Positions 1 to 8,868 of a stretch of DNA of 50,009 nt are shown one piece after another. Position 1 is the first letter of the stretch. Each line of letters begins with the position of its first letter. Origin of the DNA: Acinetobacter zhairuonensis. Lineage in GTDB: Bacteria; Pseudomonadota; Gammaproteobacteria; Pseudomonadales; Moraxellaceae. The translations under genes and the position numbers were made by a program. The notes beneath the pieces were generated by a model, which worked only from the letters and a program-made list of their open reading frames with translations, did no database searches and was not told the origin of the DNA. The stretch spans positions 1 through 50,009 of the forward strand of contig NZ_JAKVIM010000025.1 in the NCBI RefSeq assembly GCF_022601715.1. Direction: 5' to 3'.

Positions 1-1
1 T

Positions 2-76
2 TGGCAGGGGCGGCTGGATTCGAACCAACGGATGGCGAGATCAAAACCCGCTGCCTTACCACTTGGCGACGCCCCT
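2..76 (-). tRNA. tRNA-Gln (anticodon TTG)
   Basis: Read on the minus strand this folds into a cloverleaf. The 7-bp acceptor stem pairs AGGGGCG with CGCCCCT, the D-arm carries GCCAAGTGGTAAGGC, the anticodon loop is TTTTGAT with anticodon TTG, and the T-arm contains GGTTCGAATCC. The 3' CCA is encoded. It reads glutamine CAA and, by wobble, CAG codons. Its first two bases are the last two bases of the ispE stop codon, so it is probably cut out of the ispE transcript or of a tRNA transcript running past the window edge. Confidence 0.96.
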
Positions 77-905
77 ATTGAACTTTAAAATGACGTAATG
101 GAGATTCGTTTAAACTATTGACCAAGTAAGCTTTACAAGGCGAATGTTCAAGAATTTCATCTACGTACATTTTTGCAGTTACTTCAGTAAAAACACAAGC
201 ACCTGTACCTGTAAGTTTTGCAACACCGAATTGATCTAAATATTGCATCGCTTCATCGACTTCAGTGTATAAGCTTCTTGCCAGAGGCTCAAAGTTATTT
301 CCAAAGTCAGATGGCTTTATCTGATAGGCGCAGAATTTAGAGGTCTTCGAGTTTCTTGTCAATGTTTTTTGTGAAAAAAGCAATTGAGTGCTGATAAAAC
401 AGTCAGGTTTCAGCACAATGTATTGTTTTTGATCTAAGTCTATGAATGTTAACTGTTCACCAATGCCTTCTGCCCATGCATTTTGCCCATGGACAAAAAT
501 AGGCACATCGGCACCCAGTTTTACACCCAACTCAGCCAGTTGTTCAATGCTTAATCCACATTGCCAAAGTTGATTGACCACAATTAGGGTTGTCGCTGCA
601 TTAGAAGATCCGCCGCCCAAGCCAGCGCCCATGGGGATGTTTTTCTCGATCTTAATCCTTAAGCCTGTGAGATGCTGGGCAAAGGGTTTCAGCATCTGTG
701 TAGCTTTGTAAATTAAATTTTGTTCAAGATCGACGTTATTTAAGCCATCAATCTGAATGTGCTCTTCCTTCAGCGGCTCAAATTCCAGCCAATCATATAA
801 ATCAATCAGTTGAAAAATACTTTGTAGCTCGTGATACCCATTTTCACGACGTCCCGTGATGTGTAAAAACAGGTTGAGTTTTGCAGGAGAGGGTACGCGA
901 ATCAT
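75..905 (-). CDS. ispE: 4-diphosphocytidyl-2-C-methyl-D-erythritol kinase
   Basis: IspE phosphorylates the 2-hydroxyl of CDP-methylerythritol with ATP, in the cytoplasmic non-mevalonate route to isoprenoids. The 276 residues match the usual family size. The GHMP-kinase fold shows as an N-terminal PSPAKLNLFLHI segment, the glycine-rich ATP loop PMGAGLGGGSSNAA near residue 92, and a C-terminal glycine motif KLTGTGACVF. The ATG start lies 12 bases after the lolB stop, so ispE is probably the third gene of a TPR-lolB-ispE transcript. The TAG stop overlaps the 5' end of tRNA-Gln by two bases. No strong ribosome binding site is visible, which suggests translational coupling to lolB. Confidence 0.97.
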   Translation of the reverse strand: MIRVPSPAKLNLFLHITGRRENGYHELQSIFQLIDLYDWLEFEPLKEEHIQIDGLNNVDLEQNLIYKATQMLKPFAQHLTGLRIKIEKNIPMGAGLGGGSSNAATTLIVVNQLWQCGLSIEQLAELGVKLGADVPIFVHGQNAWAEGIGEQLTFIDLDQKQYIVLKPDCFISTQLLFSQKTLTRNSKTSKFCAYQIKPSDFGNNFEPLARSLYTEVDEAMQYLDQFGVAKLTGTGACVFTEVTAKMYVDEILEHSPCKAYLVNSLNESPLRHFKVQ

Positions 906-917
906 AGCCAGCCAGAA

Positions 918-1499
918 TTAACGGTTTTGAATGAGCATTGTAATACGATTTTCTTTGCCAGATTCAAGTTCTTGTTTAAGAACTAATTTGTTTGGCAGCT
1001 GAGCTGTATCGTTATAACTGAGATCGACTTGCCAGCCATCCTCAATGATTTTAAGAGGGCGATTGCTGGTATCTTTATTGATTTGTGCCTGCAAAGTGGC
1101 TGGTCGTGCTTGTACCCAATCAATTAAATGGGTAATTGGTGCTTGCCAGCCTGTTGCTTGTTCCAAAAGTTCTTCTGGTGTTGCTGCTTGAATCAGTCCT
1201 GTTTTAGCACTGTTGAGGCTGACTGCACCTGGTTTGCCCGCAATTTGGGTTTTGCCTACGCCCAGAATACCACTCAGTTCGATATTAAACTCTTGCTGTT
1301 GTTGCTGCCATGTAAAAAAGGCGCTCCCTGATTGTTGCGGGGTACGCACACCAATTTTACCTTGCAAATTAAAGTTATTTTGTTCGGCTGCACTTGGGCT
1401 TTCAGCAGGAATTTGCGGTTTGGTAAATTGCTGACAACCCGTGAGGAATAAAACACTAGTGGTAAATACGGTTAGACCGACTTTGGAGAATACACGCAT
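918..1499 (-). CDS. lolB: Outer membrane lipoprotein insertion protein LolB
   Basis: LolB receives lipoproteins from periplasmic LolA and inserts them into the inner face of the outer membrane. The protein is itself a lipoprotein: a short hydrophobic signal ends in the lipobox LTGC, followed by QQF. The mature part has the LolB pattern FNLQGKIGVRTPQQSGSAFF, with tryptophans in the FTWQQQ, GWQAP and DGWQVDLSY segments, typical of its half-open beta-barrel. The length of about 193 residues is normal. The start is uncertain: the ATG at 1499 gives a clean signal peptide, but an in-frame TTG at 1508, directly after the upstream stop codon, sits better relative to a GAG ribosome-binding remnant. 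It lies between a TPR gene and ispE, the usual gammaproteobacterial neighbourhood. Confidence 0.92.
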   Translation of the reverse strand: MRVFSKVGLTVFTTSVLFLTGCQQFTKPQIPAESPSAAEQNNFNLQGKIGVRTPQQSGSAFFTWQQQQQEFNIELSGILGVGKTQIAGKPGAVSLNSAKTGLIQAATPEELLEQATGWQAPITHLIDWVQARPATLQAQINKDTSNRPLKIIEDGWQVDLSYNDTAQLPNKLVLKQELESGKENRITMLIQNR

Positions 1500-1508
1500 T
1501 AAAATCAA

Positions 1509-3200
1509 TTAGCTCTTTTTGATTTGTTCAGGTAACAGTAACGAATTTAGTTGTTCCAATTGCGGATCATTTGGATGTTTTTGTTTGAGTTGTTGTAACA
1601 CCGCGCTAAATTCTGCAATTTTTCCTTGCATGTATAATGCCTTGGCGTATCGCACGCCTATCGAAACACTATTGCTTAAGGTATAGGCTTTACCCAATAC
1701 TTGGGCGGAAGTTTCGAAATCGTTTTGTAAATAGGTGATATAGCCCAACGTATCTAAAATCGAAGCCTGATCAGGCGTATATTCTAAAGCCAATTCGACA
1801 TAATGCCGTGCATCATCCAAACGTCGATTTTGCAGTGCCAAGGTATAGGCATAAGCATTGAGATAAGTCGGACTATTGGGTTCTATTTCCAACAGTCTGT
1901 TTAAGAGTTGTTCTAGTTTTACCCGATCTTGAAAGGGATCAAGCAATAACACTTCGGCATAAATCAAGTCAGGATCATCAGGCAAGTTCTTAATGGCTTC
2001 ATCCAATAAGCGACGTGCAGCTTTGGTATTATTCATGCGCTTTAAAATATCGGCTTGCGCTTGATATAAAAAACTGGCGTGCTGCGGATAATTGACGCGT
2101 TCTTGGGTCAGGAAGCGTAAAGCATCAGCTAACTTGTCTTGCTGAGCGTAGATATTAATCATGCTGCGTCTAGACACTGGGTAAAGGCTGCCATCTACCA
2201 AGCGATAGTAGGCTTTGGCAGTTTCAAAATGCTGTTTTCGTTCTGCATTAACCGCCAAATAGTAATAGGCATCATTTTGATATTGTGCCGAATAGCGCAG
2301 TTCGACCAAATATTTTTCGGCATCTTCATATTGCTTTAAGTCGATACTGGTTAAACCTGCAAGGAACAAGGCTTCTTCCTGTTTGGGCCAGCTTTTTAAA
2401 ATGCTTTCCAGTTTTCTTAGTGCGATATCGGATTGATTGACTTTAATCAGGTATTTCGCTTTTGCAAGACGAACTTCTAGGTTGTTACGATGTCTACGGC
2501 TGGATTTATCATACCATTTCAGCGTTTCCTCTTGATTGCCTATGGCATTGAGCAAATTTGCTTTCATTAGGATAAAGCCCGTGACTTTAGGCCGTTTACG
2601 CAAGGCGCGGTTAATGGTCAGCAATGCTTGCTCATATTGCGCATTTTGTGCTTCTAAACCTGCAATCAGCACCAAAACAGAAGGATTATCTTTTTCCTTA
2701 CTGGCAGATAAGGTTTTGAGCAGTATGTCACGATCGCTTTGAGTTTCAGGAGAAATACCCGCTAGAATTTGTTCTAAATCTGCATTTGGATCGATGGTTA
2801 AGATTTTATCCAGTGTTTCCGCAGCCAGCTCGTATTCATGAGCTTTTAAGGCAATATGGGATAAATAAAATAATGCAGGGACATCTTCAGGTTCTTGTAC
2901 CACCCAGTGCGTGGCAATATCCAGTGCAGCTTTGAGATCATCTTGTTCTAGCGCAATGTTTAAGGCACGTTGTTTGACCAGTGTGGAATTGCTGCGAATC
3001 GCAAGTACCGTGTAATTATGTAAGGCGGTTGGAATGTCGTGATAAGCCAAAGCAAATTCGGCAATCATGCTTTGTTTTATGGCATTATTATTTGAATTTG
3101 CATGATAAACTGCCTCTGATGCTCTTACGTGAGTACCAGAAGCCATGCTACCAAGCAATAAGAATGTGGTAGAATACTGCTTTATCGTCGTGCCGTTCAT
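1509..3200 (-). CDS. Tetratricopeptide-repeat protein, probably exported
   Basis: This is a protein of about 563 residues built almost entirely from helical TPR-like repeats, with segments such as PALFYLSHIALKAHEYELAA, PTYLNAYAYTLALQNRRLDD and ASILDTLGYITYLQNDFETS showing the alternating large/small residue pattern. I chose the ATG at 3200 because it is followed by a plausible signal peptide (TTFLLLGSMASG, possible cleavage after VRA). The frame stays open to 3326, but that would overlap the divergent hemA start and destroy the signal. TPR proteins are scaffolds for protein-protein contacts, so the biochemical role is unknown. Co-location with lolB hints at an envelope function, but that is inference. 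The stop codon directly abuts the lolB start region. Confidence 0.85.
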   Translation of the reverse strand: MNGTTIKQYSTTFLLLGSMASGTHVRASEAVYHANSNNNAIKQSMIAEFALAYHDIPTALHNYTVLAIRSNSTLVKQRALNIALEQDDLKAALDIATHWVVQEPEDVPALFYLSHIALKAHEYELAAETLDKILTIDPNADLEQILAGISPETQSDRDILLKTLSASKEKDNPSVLVLIAGLEAQNAQYEQALLTINRALRKRPKVTGFILMKANLLNAIGNQEETLKWYDKSSRRHRNNLEVRLAKAKYLIKVNQSDIALRKLESILKSWPKQEEALFLAGLTSIDLKQYEDAEKYLVELRYSAQYQNDAYYYLAVNAERKQHFETAKAYYRLVDGSLYPVSRRSMINIYAQQDKLADALRFLTQERVNYPQHASFLYQAQADILKRMNNTKAARRLLDEAIKNLPDDPDLIYAEVLLLDPFQDRVKLEQLLNRLLEIEPNSPTYLNAYAYTLALQNRRLDDARHYVELALEYTPDQASILDTLGYITYLQNDFETSAQVLGKAYTLSNSVSIGVRYAKALYMQGKIAEFSAVLQQLKQKHPNDPQLEQLNSLLLPEQIKKS

Positions 3201-3300
3201 ACGGCTGTATGTTTGACGCAATTTTTTCTTGATCCAAGTAATGCTTTTTATGACACCGATGTTGCACAATAGCATAAATTTAGTGAATTGATGATTTGAT

Positions 3301-4584
3301 ATGTCTTTCTTTGCATTGGGGGTCAACCATCAAACCGCGTCTGTAGAGTTGCGTGAGCAAATTGCATTTAATGCTGAAAAGCTTAGTGTATTGCTTGCCC
3401 AGCAAAGCCACAACACTGAATTAAACGATTTAGTGGTGGTCTCGACGTGTAATCGCACCGAAGTTTATGCCATCTCTGAAAATGCAGATATGGTATTAAA
3501 TTGGCTCGCCCAAGCAAATCATCTTGATGTCAAGCAACTGGTCAATCATGTTTATCGTTATGAAGATGCACAAGCAGTCACGCATTTAATGCGGGTTGCG
3601 AGTGGACTTGATTCACTCATGCTCGGTGAACCGCAAATTTTAGGGCAGGTGAAATCTGCGTTATCTCTGGCAAAAGATGCTCATACTGTTTCAGGTAATT
3701 TAAACCGAATTTTTGAATATGCTTTCTATGCGGCAAAGCGTGTCCGTTCAGAAACAGCGGTGGGTAGCCATGCAGTTTCAATGGGGTATGCGGTTGCGCA
3801 GTTAGCCTTACAAGTTTTTAGCCAACCTGAAAAAATGACCGTGCTGATTGTGGCGGCAGGTGAAATGAATAGCTTGGTAGCAAAGCATTTGGCAGAGATG
3901 GGGGTAGGTAAAGTCCTGATCTGTAACCGTACCCGTGAGCGGGCTGAACTGCTGGCACAAGAAATTGCCCATCAAGTTGATGTTGAAATTATTGATTTTG
4001 CAGCGCTGGCAGAAAACTTATACCGCGCAGATGTAATTTCCAGCTGTACCGGAAGTTTACATCAGGTGATTTCTTATCAAGATGTCAAACGCGCATTAAA
4101 AAAACGTCGTTATCAGCAAATGCTGCTGGTTGATTTGGCCGTACCGCGCGATATTGAACCGAAAGTAGAATCTTTGGATGGTGTCTATCTTTACGGGGTT
4201 GATGATTTACAATCTGTGATTGATGAAAATCTGGCACAACGTCGCCAAGCAGCGGTTGAAGCAGAAGTCATGGTCAATCAGTTGGCCATTGAGCTGATTA
4301 CCCATGAACGTGTCAATGAAGCTGGTGAAACTATTCATCAATACCGTGAACATGGGCATGAATTACAACAAGAAGAATTACAGTTGGCATTGGCGCGCTT
4401 AGAAAAAGGCGAAAATGCCGCGCAAATTATGCAGGATTTTGCCCATCGGTTAACCCAAAAGCTGTTACATCCAACCTCAATTGTACTGCGTGATGCTGCC
4501 AAGGCAGAGGATCCTGCCTATTTTGAACAGTTACAGCAAAGCCTTGCTTACGTAGTTGAACATCGTCGTAAAGCGAAAAAATAA
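3301..4584 (+). CDS. hemA: Glutamyl-tRNA reductase
   Basis: HemA reduces glutamyl-tRNA(Glu) with NADPH to glutamate-1-semialdehyde, the first committed step of tetrapyrrole (haem) synthesis in bacteria using the C5 pathway. The N-terminal catalytic domain contains the nucleophilic Cys50 in [11 protein letters not shown], followed by [19 protein letters not shown] central NADPH-binding domain follows ([17 protein letters not shown], then [14 protein letters not shown]), and a helical C-terminal dimerisation domain ends the protein. The 427-residue length is normal. It is divergent from the TPR-lolB-ispE genes with about 100 bases between starts, which must hold both promoters. It converges on dnaG with only 16 bases between stops and no clear terminator. 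Confidence 0.98.
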   Translation: MSFFALGVNHQTASVELREQIAFNAEKLSVLLAQQSHNTELNDLVVVSTCNRTEVYAISENADMVLNWLAQANHLDVKQLVNHVYRYEDAQAVTHLMRVASGLDSLMLGEPQILGQVKSALSLAKDAHTVSGNLNRIFEYAFYAAKRVRSETAVGSHAVSMGYAVAQLALQVFSQPEKMTVLIVAAGEMNSLVAKHLAEMGVGKVLICNRTRERAELLAQEIAHQVDVEIIDFAALAENLYRADVISSCTGSLHQVISYQDVKRALKKRRYQQMLLVDLAVPRDIEPKVESLDGVYLYGVDDLQSVIDENLAQRRQAAVEAEVMVNQLAIELITHERVNEAGETIHQYREHGHELQQEELQLALARLEKGENAAQIMQDFAHRLTQKLLHPTSIVLRDAAKAEDPAYFEQLQQSLAYVVEHRRKAKK

Positions 4585-4600
4585 GATTGTATCTTGCTGC

Positions 4601-6484
4601 TTAAGATAATAAGCGCAGTCCGATTTTCTTGGTCAGTTCATTCAGTTGTTGACGTAGATTACGCGATTCAAGCAATGAATTTGGATCTTTTAATTTCTGA
4701 CGTAAATACTTTTCTTGCAAAGCTAAAGCATATTCAGTCGCCAGTTTATCCGCCATTTCAGGCGCATGGGTGAGTACTTCAATATTGGTACGTCGCATAA
4801 TATCGGCAATTTCTAAACCGTAAGTGCTACAAGCTCCTAAGACATAATAAGTAGCCAGTTCTTGATCATCAGGTAAATTATCAAAAATTCGGTTGAGAAT
4901 ACTTAAGATGTGCGAGAGCAATTCATTGCTGGGCACAAATGCGCGCAGCGTTTCAAAATGAATATATAAAAAGGGATGATGCATTAAAATTGCGATGGCG
5001 AAGTCTTCATCTTTGGTGCGAATGTTAAAAGATAAAGAGGCATCATTACTCAGCTGTGGCGTCCAGCGTTTACCAAAGCCCAGTTTTTCCTTAAAGGACT
5101 GATTTAACAGATAACGGAAAGAACCTTTTTGAGGTAACAGCTCAGTCAGTTGGCGCAGTTCTGCCATCACCAGACTTTTACCTTCGGGGCTGCTGATATC
5201 CTGATTTTGGGTTAAATGTGCGAACACAAAGTCAGAAAGCAGAGGTGCTTGCTGTAATAGGCGGTGGAAGTTTTCTAACCCTTCACGTCGAATCAATGAA
5301 TCTGGATCATGATCATTCGGTAGTACAAAGAACTTAAGTTCACGACCATCATTTAACAGTGGAAGTGCAATTTCTAGGGTGCGTCGTGCCGCTTTTTGAC
5401 CTGCGGCATCTCCATCAAAGGCGATGGTGATACGGCTATTCTGTTTGAATAAAATATTTAAATGCTCGGTATTACTCGCAGTACCAAGCGTGGCTACCGC
5501 ACCATAAATGCCATTTTGTTGTAGTGCAATCACATCCATATAGCCTTCAACCATCAGCCAGTCTTGAGCTTTTTGCTTGCGTCCTTCATACAGTCCATAC
5601 AGTAACTGATTCTTATGGAAAACTTCGGAGTCTGGTGAGTTGATGTATTTCGGTTTTATTTCATCATTCAGGGCACGACCACCAAAGCCGACCACACGAC
5701 CTTTGGCATCTCGAATCGGGAAAATCACCCGATCGCGTAATAAGTCAAAATCACGTCCCTTGTCACTGGTACGGATTAAACCCAATAATTTTAAGCCCTG
5801 AACGTCTTGTGGAAAGGCTTTTTCTAGATGTTGCCAATCTTCAGGCGCATAACCTAAACGCCAGAATTGAATGGTGTCTGCGCCTAAACCACGGTGTCTA
5901 AAGTATTGTTGTGCGCTTTGACTTTGCGGCAATTGTCGTTCGTAAAACTGAGCCACATTTTCCAGTAAGTCGTACAGATTGCCATCTTGAGTTGGAGCTT
6001 CATGGAACTCTTGAAAGGGCTCAAACTGGGCAAAGGGATCGTCAAGATTACGAAACTCTTCAAAAGGATCGTGATCAATTGGCAGCTCTGTAGATGCGGG
6101 GGATTGTACCGGTGTAATCGGTGCTACTTTTGGCGGCTCAGCAACAGTTTTAGTTTCGCGTTTGTAGGAGAGGCGCTTGGAATCTTGATTGTCTTTGGGT
6201 AATTCAATACCTGTTTGACTGGATAGATCTTTCATCACATCGACAAAATTTCGATTGTCGATGTCCATGAGAAAACGAATAGCATTACCATTGGCTTGGC
6301 AGCCAAAGCAGTGGTAGTACTGCTTATCACGATAGACGTGAAACGAAGGGGATTTTTCCTGATGAAACGGACAGCAGCCCGAATAGGTCCGCCCGGTTTT
6401 TTTCAATTTCACGCGTTGACCAATCAAGTCGACAATATCAGTTCGATCGAGAATTTGATCTATCGTATGTTGAGGAATGGCCAT
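4601..6484 (-). CDS. dnaG: DNA primase
   Basis: DnaG makes the RNA primers for leading- and lagging-strand replication and is recruited by the DnaB helicase. Starting at MAIPQHTIDQ (position 6484), the N-terminal CHC2 zinc finger uses Cys38, His41, Cys59 and Cys62. The RNA polymerase core follows, with YGLYEGRKQ, the TOPRIM glutamate in VEGYMDVIALQQNG and the acidic AFDGDAAGQKAARR. A C-terminal helical helicase-binding domain ends the protein. Between zinc finger and core there is an unusually long, acidic, low-complexity linker (residues about 110-165, rich in P, E, D and F), probably lineage-specific. The frame is open 13 codons further upstream, but that extension is hydrophobic and unlike the family. 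About 627 residues. Confidence 0.97.
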   Translation of the reverse strand: MAIPQHTIDQILDRTDIVDLIGQRVKLKKTGRTYSGCCPFHQEKSPSFHVYRDKQYYHCFGCQANGNAIRFLMDIDNRNFVDVMKDLSSQTGIELPKDNQDSKRLSYKRETKTVAEPPKVAPITPVQSPASTELPIDHDPFEEFRNLDDPFAQFEPFQEFHEAPTQDGNLYDLLENVAQFYERQLPQSQSAQQYFRHRGLGADTIQFWRLGYAPEDWQHLEKAFPQDVQGLKLLGLIRTSDKGRDFDLLRDRVIFPIRDAKGRVVGFGGRALNDEIKPKYINSPDSEVFHKNQLLYGLYEGRKQKAQDWLMVEGYMDVIALQQNGIYGAVATLGTASNTEHLNILFKQNSRITIAFDGDAAGQKAARRTLEIALPLLNDGRELKFFVLPNDHDPDSLIRREGLENFHRLLQQAPLLSDFVFAHLTQNQDISSPEGKSLVMAELRQLTELLPQKGSFRYLLNQSFKEKLGFGKRWTPQLSNDASLSFNIRTKDEDFAIAILMHHPFLYIHFETLRAFVPSNELLSHILSILNRIFDNLPDDQELATYYVLGACSTYGLEIADIMRRTNIEVLTHAPEMADKLATEYALALQEKYLRQKLKDPNSLLESRNLRQQLNELTKKIGLRLLS

Positions 6485-6611
6485 AGTCGTTATCGTGATT
6501 GGTGCAACAAAAAGAAAATACAAAGTGAGATTTAGACAAACCCATACTTTGCAAAAGAAAACTATTTATTTGTATAGGGTTTAATCCACTCGATCAAGCC
6601 CAAGAGCAAAT

Positions 6612-6640
6612 ATAAAAGGGCAAGTATGATAACTTGCCCT
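6612..6640 (-). terminator. Rho-independent terminator after bamD
   Basis: A perfect 9-bp inverted repeat, AGGGCAAGT (6617-6625) and ACTTGCCCT (6632-6640), is followed on the minus strand by TTTATATTT. It lies just past the bamD stop and separates bamD from dnaG. Confidence 0.8.
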
Positions 6641-6668
6641 CGAAGAAATTGCACGATGAGTTGCGAGT

Positions 6669-7658
6669 TTATTCGGCAGCCGCACCAGAAGCAGGGGTTT
6701 CCGTTGTCGTTGCTGGACGATCCAGTAAACCAAAACTCATACGGTTGGTTAAGCTACGTTGCTCCGCAGGTGCAGCAGTTTTTGGTGTTTCAATGCTGCT
6801 TTGTTCTTCACGCCCGAAGACACCCAAGGTTGCACGGTTAACCCAACTGCCTTCTTTACGTGCAGCACGTAAATTGACGCTACCATCTGATTTTACCAAG
6901 TTCGGATAGTTGAGCTTTAACACATCCACATATTGTTGCGCTGTGGCTTGATCACCCAATTGCTCATAACCATAAGCAACCGTTGCTAAAGCTTCTGGGA
7001 TTTGTGGTGTTTGTGGATAGTGTTCAATCACCCATTGTGAACGTTCTACTGCGGCTAACCATGCTTTACGCTTAATGTTAAAACGCGCTACGTTCATTTC
7101 ACTTTCAGCAAGTTCATTGCCGATATATTTCATACGTTGTGCTGCATCAACCGCATAAGTGCTAGATGGATAACGACGAATGAAGTCGACAAAGTTTTGG
7201 TAAGCCAGTTTTAAATAGCTGGTGTCACGGTGTGATTGCTTTAATGAGGTATAACGCATTAAACCATCATAGTTTTGTTCCATATTCGCTACACCGCGAA
7301 CATAGTAAGCATAATCTACATTTGGATGCTGTGGATTTAAGCGAATAAAACGCTCTGCAAGGCTGATGGTGCCTTCATAATCTTTTTGCTGGAATTTGGT
7401 GTACAACAATTCAAGTTGAGCTTGTTGTGCATAATCGCCAGTCGGGTAGTAAGTATCAATCGCTTCTAGGTACTTGGCTGCATCAGTATATTGACCATTA
7501 TCAAGCGCTTTCTCAGCTTTTTGTATATACACTTGCTCACTTAATTGTGGGCCTGTATCCACCACTTCTTTTTTTGGATTACTGCTACAGCCCACCATTG
7601 CAGATGCAATGCTTAAAGAAAGAGCGAGCATTGTAATTTTATAACGTGGTAGCGACAT
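6669..7658 (-). CDS. bamD: Outer membrane protein assembly factor BamD
   Basis: BamD is the essential lipoprotein of the BAM machine that folds beta-barrel proteins into the outer membrane. A signal peptide (KITMLALSLSIASAM) ends in the lipobox VGCSS. Five TPR-like helical pairs follow (EQVYIQKAEKALDNGQYTDA, then YAYYVRGVANMEQN and KAWLAAVERSQWVIEHYPQT). The 329-residue protein is longer than the roughly 245 residues of the E. coli form because of a C-terminal tail from about residue 265 that is rich in Ala, Thr, Pro and Glu and probably disordered. The ATG has a good ribosome binding site, AGAGGAA, five bases upstream. It is divergent from rluD, the common arrangement. Confidence 0.96.
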   Translation of the reverse strand: MSLPRYKITMLALSLSIASAMVGCSSNPKKEVVDTGPQLSEQVYIQKAEKALDNGQYTDAAKYLEAIDTYYPTGDYAQQAQLELLYTKFQQKDYEGTISLAERFIRLNPQHPNVDYAYYVRGVANMEQNYDGLMRYTSLKQSHRDTSYLKLAYQNFVDFIRRYPSSTYAVDAAQRMKYIGNELAESEMNVARFNIKRKAWLAAVERSQWVIEHYPQTPQIPEALATVAYGYEQLGDQATAQQYVDVLKLNYPNLVKSDGSVNLRAARKEGSWVNRATLGVFGREEQSSIETPKTAAPAEQRSLTNRMSFGLLDRPATTTETPASGAAAE

Positions 7659-7729
7659 AAAAATTCCTCTGTTAATACGGGCAATGAGCTACAATTGCGC
7701 TATTAAACCACTTTTGTTTGAATGATCAA

Positions 7730-8782
7730 ATGACCCAAGCACAATCTACTAATACAAATTTTGCAGAAACTGATTTCAATTTACTTGAAGAAACAGACGA
7801 AGCAGATAACCATAATTCTGATGCAACTGCAACACGTTTATCGTTGCAATTTCAATTGGATGAGAGCTACATCGGGCAACGTATTGATCAGGTTGCTGCT
7901 AACGTTTGGAGCGATTTTTCGCGTGAAAAACTCAAACAGTGGCTGAAGGATGGGCATTTGTTGGTAAATGGTAACACTGTAAAGCCAAAATACAAATGTG
8001 AAGGATTTGAGCTACTTACCCTGGATGTAGAGTTAGAAGCACAGACCAAAAGCCAGCCTGAGAACATTCCTCTGAATATTGTTTATGAAGATGATGACAT
8101 CATTGTTATTAATAAACCTGTAGGCATGGTGGTGCATCCAGGCGCTGGAAATACTACAGGCACTTTGGTGAATGCGCTGCTTTATCATTATCCGAAGTCG
8201 GCGGAACTGTCACGTGCAGGTTTAGTCCATCGTATTGATAAAGACACCAGTGGCTTATTGGTCGTGGCGAAAAATTTAGAAGCGCAATTCTCACTGAGCA
8301 AGCAATTGGCAAAAAAAACGGTTTATCGTGTTTATGATTTGATCGTTTACGGCAATATGATTGCTGGCGGTACCATTGATGAGCCGATTAAACGCCACCC
8401 TGTTGATCGCGTGAAAATGACCGTCTTACCGGGTGGTAAGGATGCAGTGACGCACTACAATGTGAAAGAACGTTTTCAGCATTTCACCCGTGTGCAAGCA
8501 CGCTTGGAAACTGGACGTACGCACCAGATTCGCGTTCATTTCTCTTACATCGGTTATGGTCTTGTAGGCGATCAAGTCTATATGCCACGTGTCCGTGTTC
8601 CAGCAGGAGCGTCTGAGTTACTGAGTGATACCTTGCGTGGATTTAAGCGTCAGGCATTACATGCAGCAAAGTTAGGACTGGTACATCCACGTACTGGTAA
8701 AGACATGATGTTTGAAGCGCCATGGGCAGAAGATTTTGCAGCTTTGGTTGATGTTTTACGTAGTGAAAACGCTGCCTATTAA
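7730..8782 (+). CDS. rluD: 23S rRNA pseudouridine(1911/1915/1917) synthase
   Basis: RluD isomerises three uridines in helix 69 of 23S rRNA, at the subunit interface. After an acidic N-terminal tail of about 35 residues comes an S4-like RNA-binding domain (GQRIDQVAANVW, LKDGHLLVNGNTV). The catalytic domain has the HRIDKDTSGLLVVAKN motif, whose second aspartate is the nucleophile, and the RTHQIRVHF motif. The ATG at 7730 is preferred; the frame can begin four codons earlier at a TTG. The divergent region shared with bamD is only about 70 bases and holds a TACAAT box at 7690-7695 that could be the -10 element. Length of about 350 residues is slightly above E. coli because of the N-terminal tail. 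Confidence 0.96.
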   Translation: MTQAQSTNTNFAETDFNLLEETDEADNHNSDATATRLSLQFQLDESYIGQRIDQVAANVWSDFSREKLKQWLKDGHLLVNGNTVKPKYKCEGFELLTLDVELEAQTKSQPENIPLNIVYEDDDIIVINKPVGMVVHPGAGNTTGTLVNALLYHYPKSAELSRAGLVHRIDKDTSGLLVVAKNLEAQFSLSKQLAKKTVYRVYDLIVYGNMIAGGTIDEPIKRHPVDRVKMTVLPGGKDAVTHYNVKERFQHFTRVQARLETGRTHQIRVHFSYIGYGLVGDQVYMPRVRVPAGASELLSDTLRGFKRQALHAAKLGLVHPRTGKDMMFEAPWAEDFAALVDVLRSENAAY

Positions 8783-8800
8783 GTCTCTGACTTGAAGTAA

Positions 8801-8839
8801 CTTCACGGTATGCACTTTTTTACAAGCACTACCGTGAAG
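8801..8839 (+). other. Hairpin between rluD and pgeF
   Basis: A 10-bp perfect inverted repeat, CTTCACGGTA (8801-8810) and TACCGTGAAG (8830-8839), has a possible inner TGC/GCA pairing across a one-base bulge. It has no T-run after it, so it is not a classic terminator. It may stabilise the rluD mRNA end or reduce read-through into pgeF. Confidence 0.55.
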
Positions 8840-8868
8840 AATGAAGGTTTTATAATAAGGAATTCAAC

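Noticed and set aside
1264..1320. Glutamine-codon-rich stretch resembling a repeat in lolB
   Set aside because: It is just QQQQQ coding sequence inside lolB, common in this genus.
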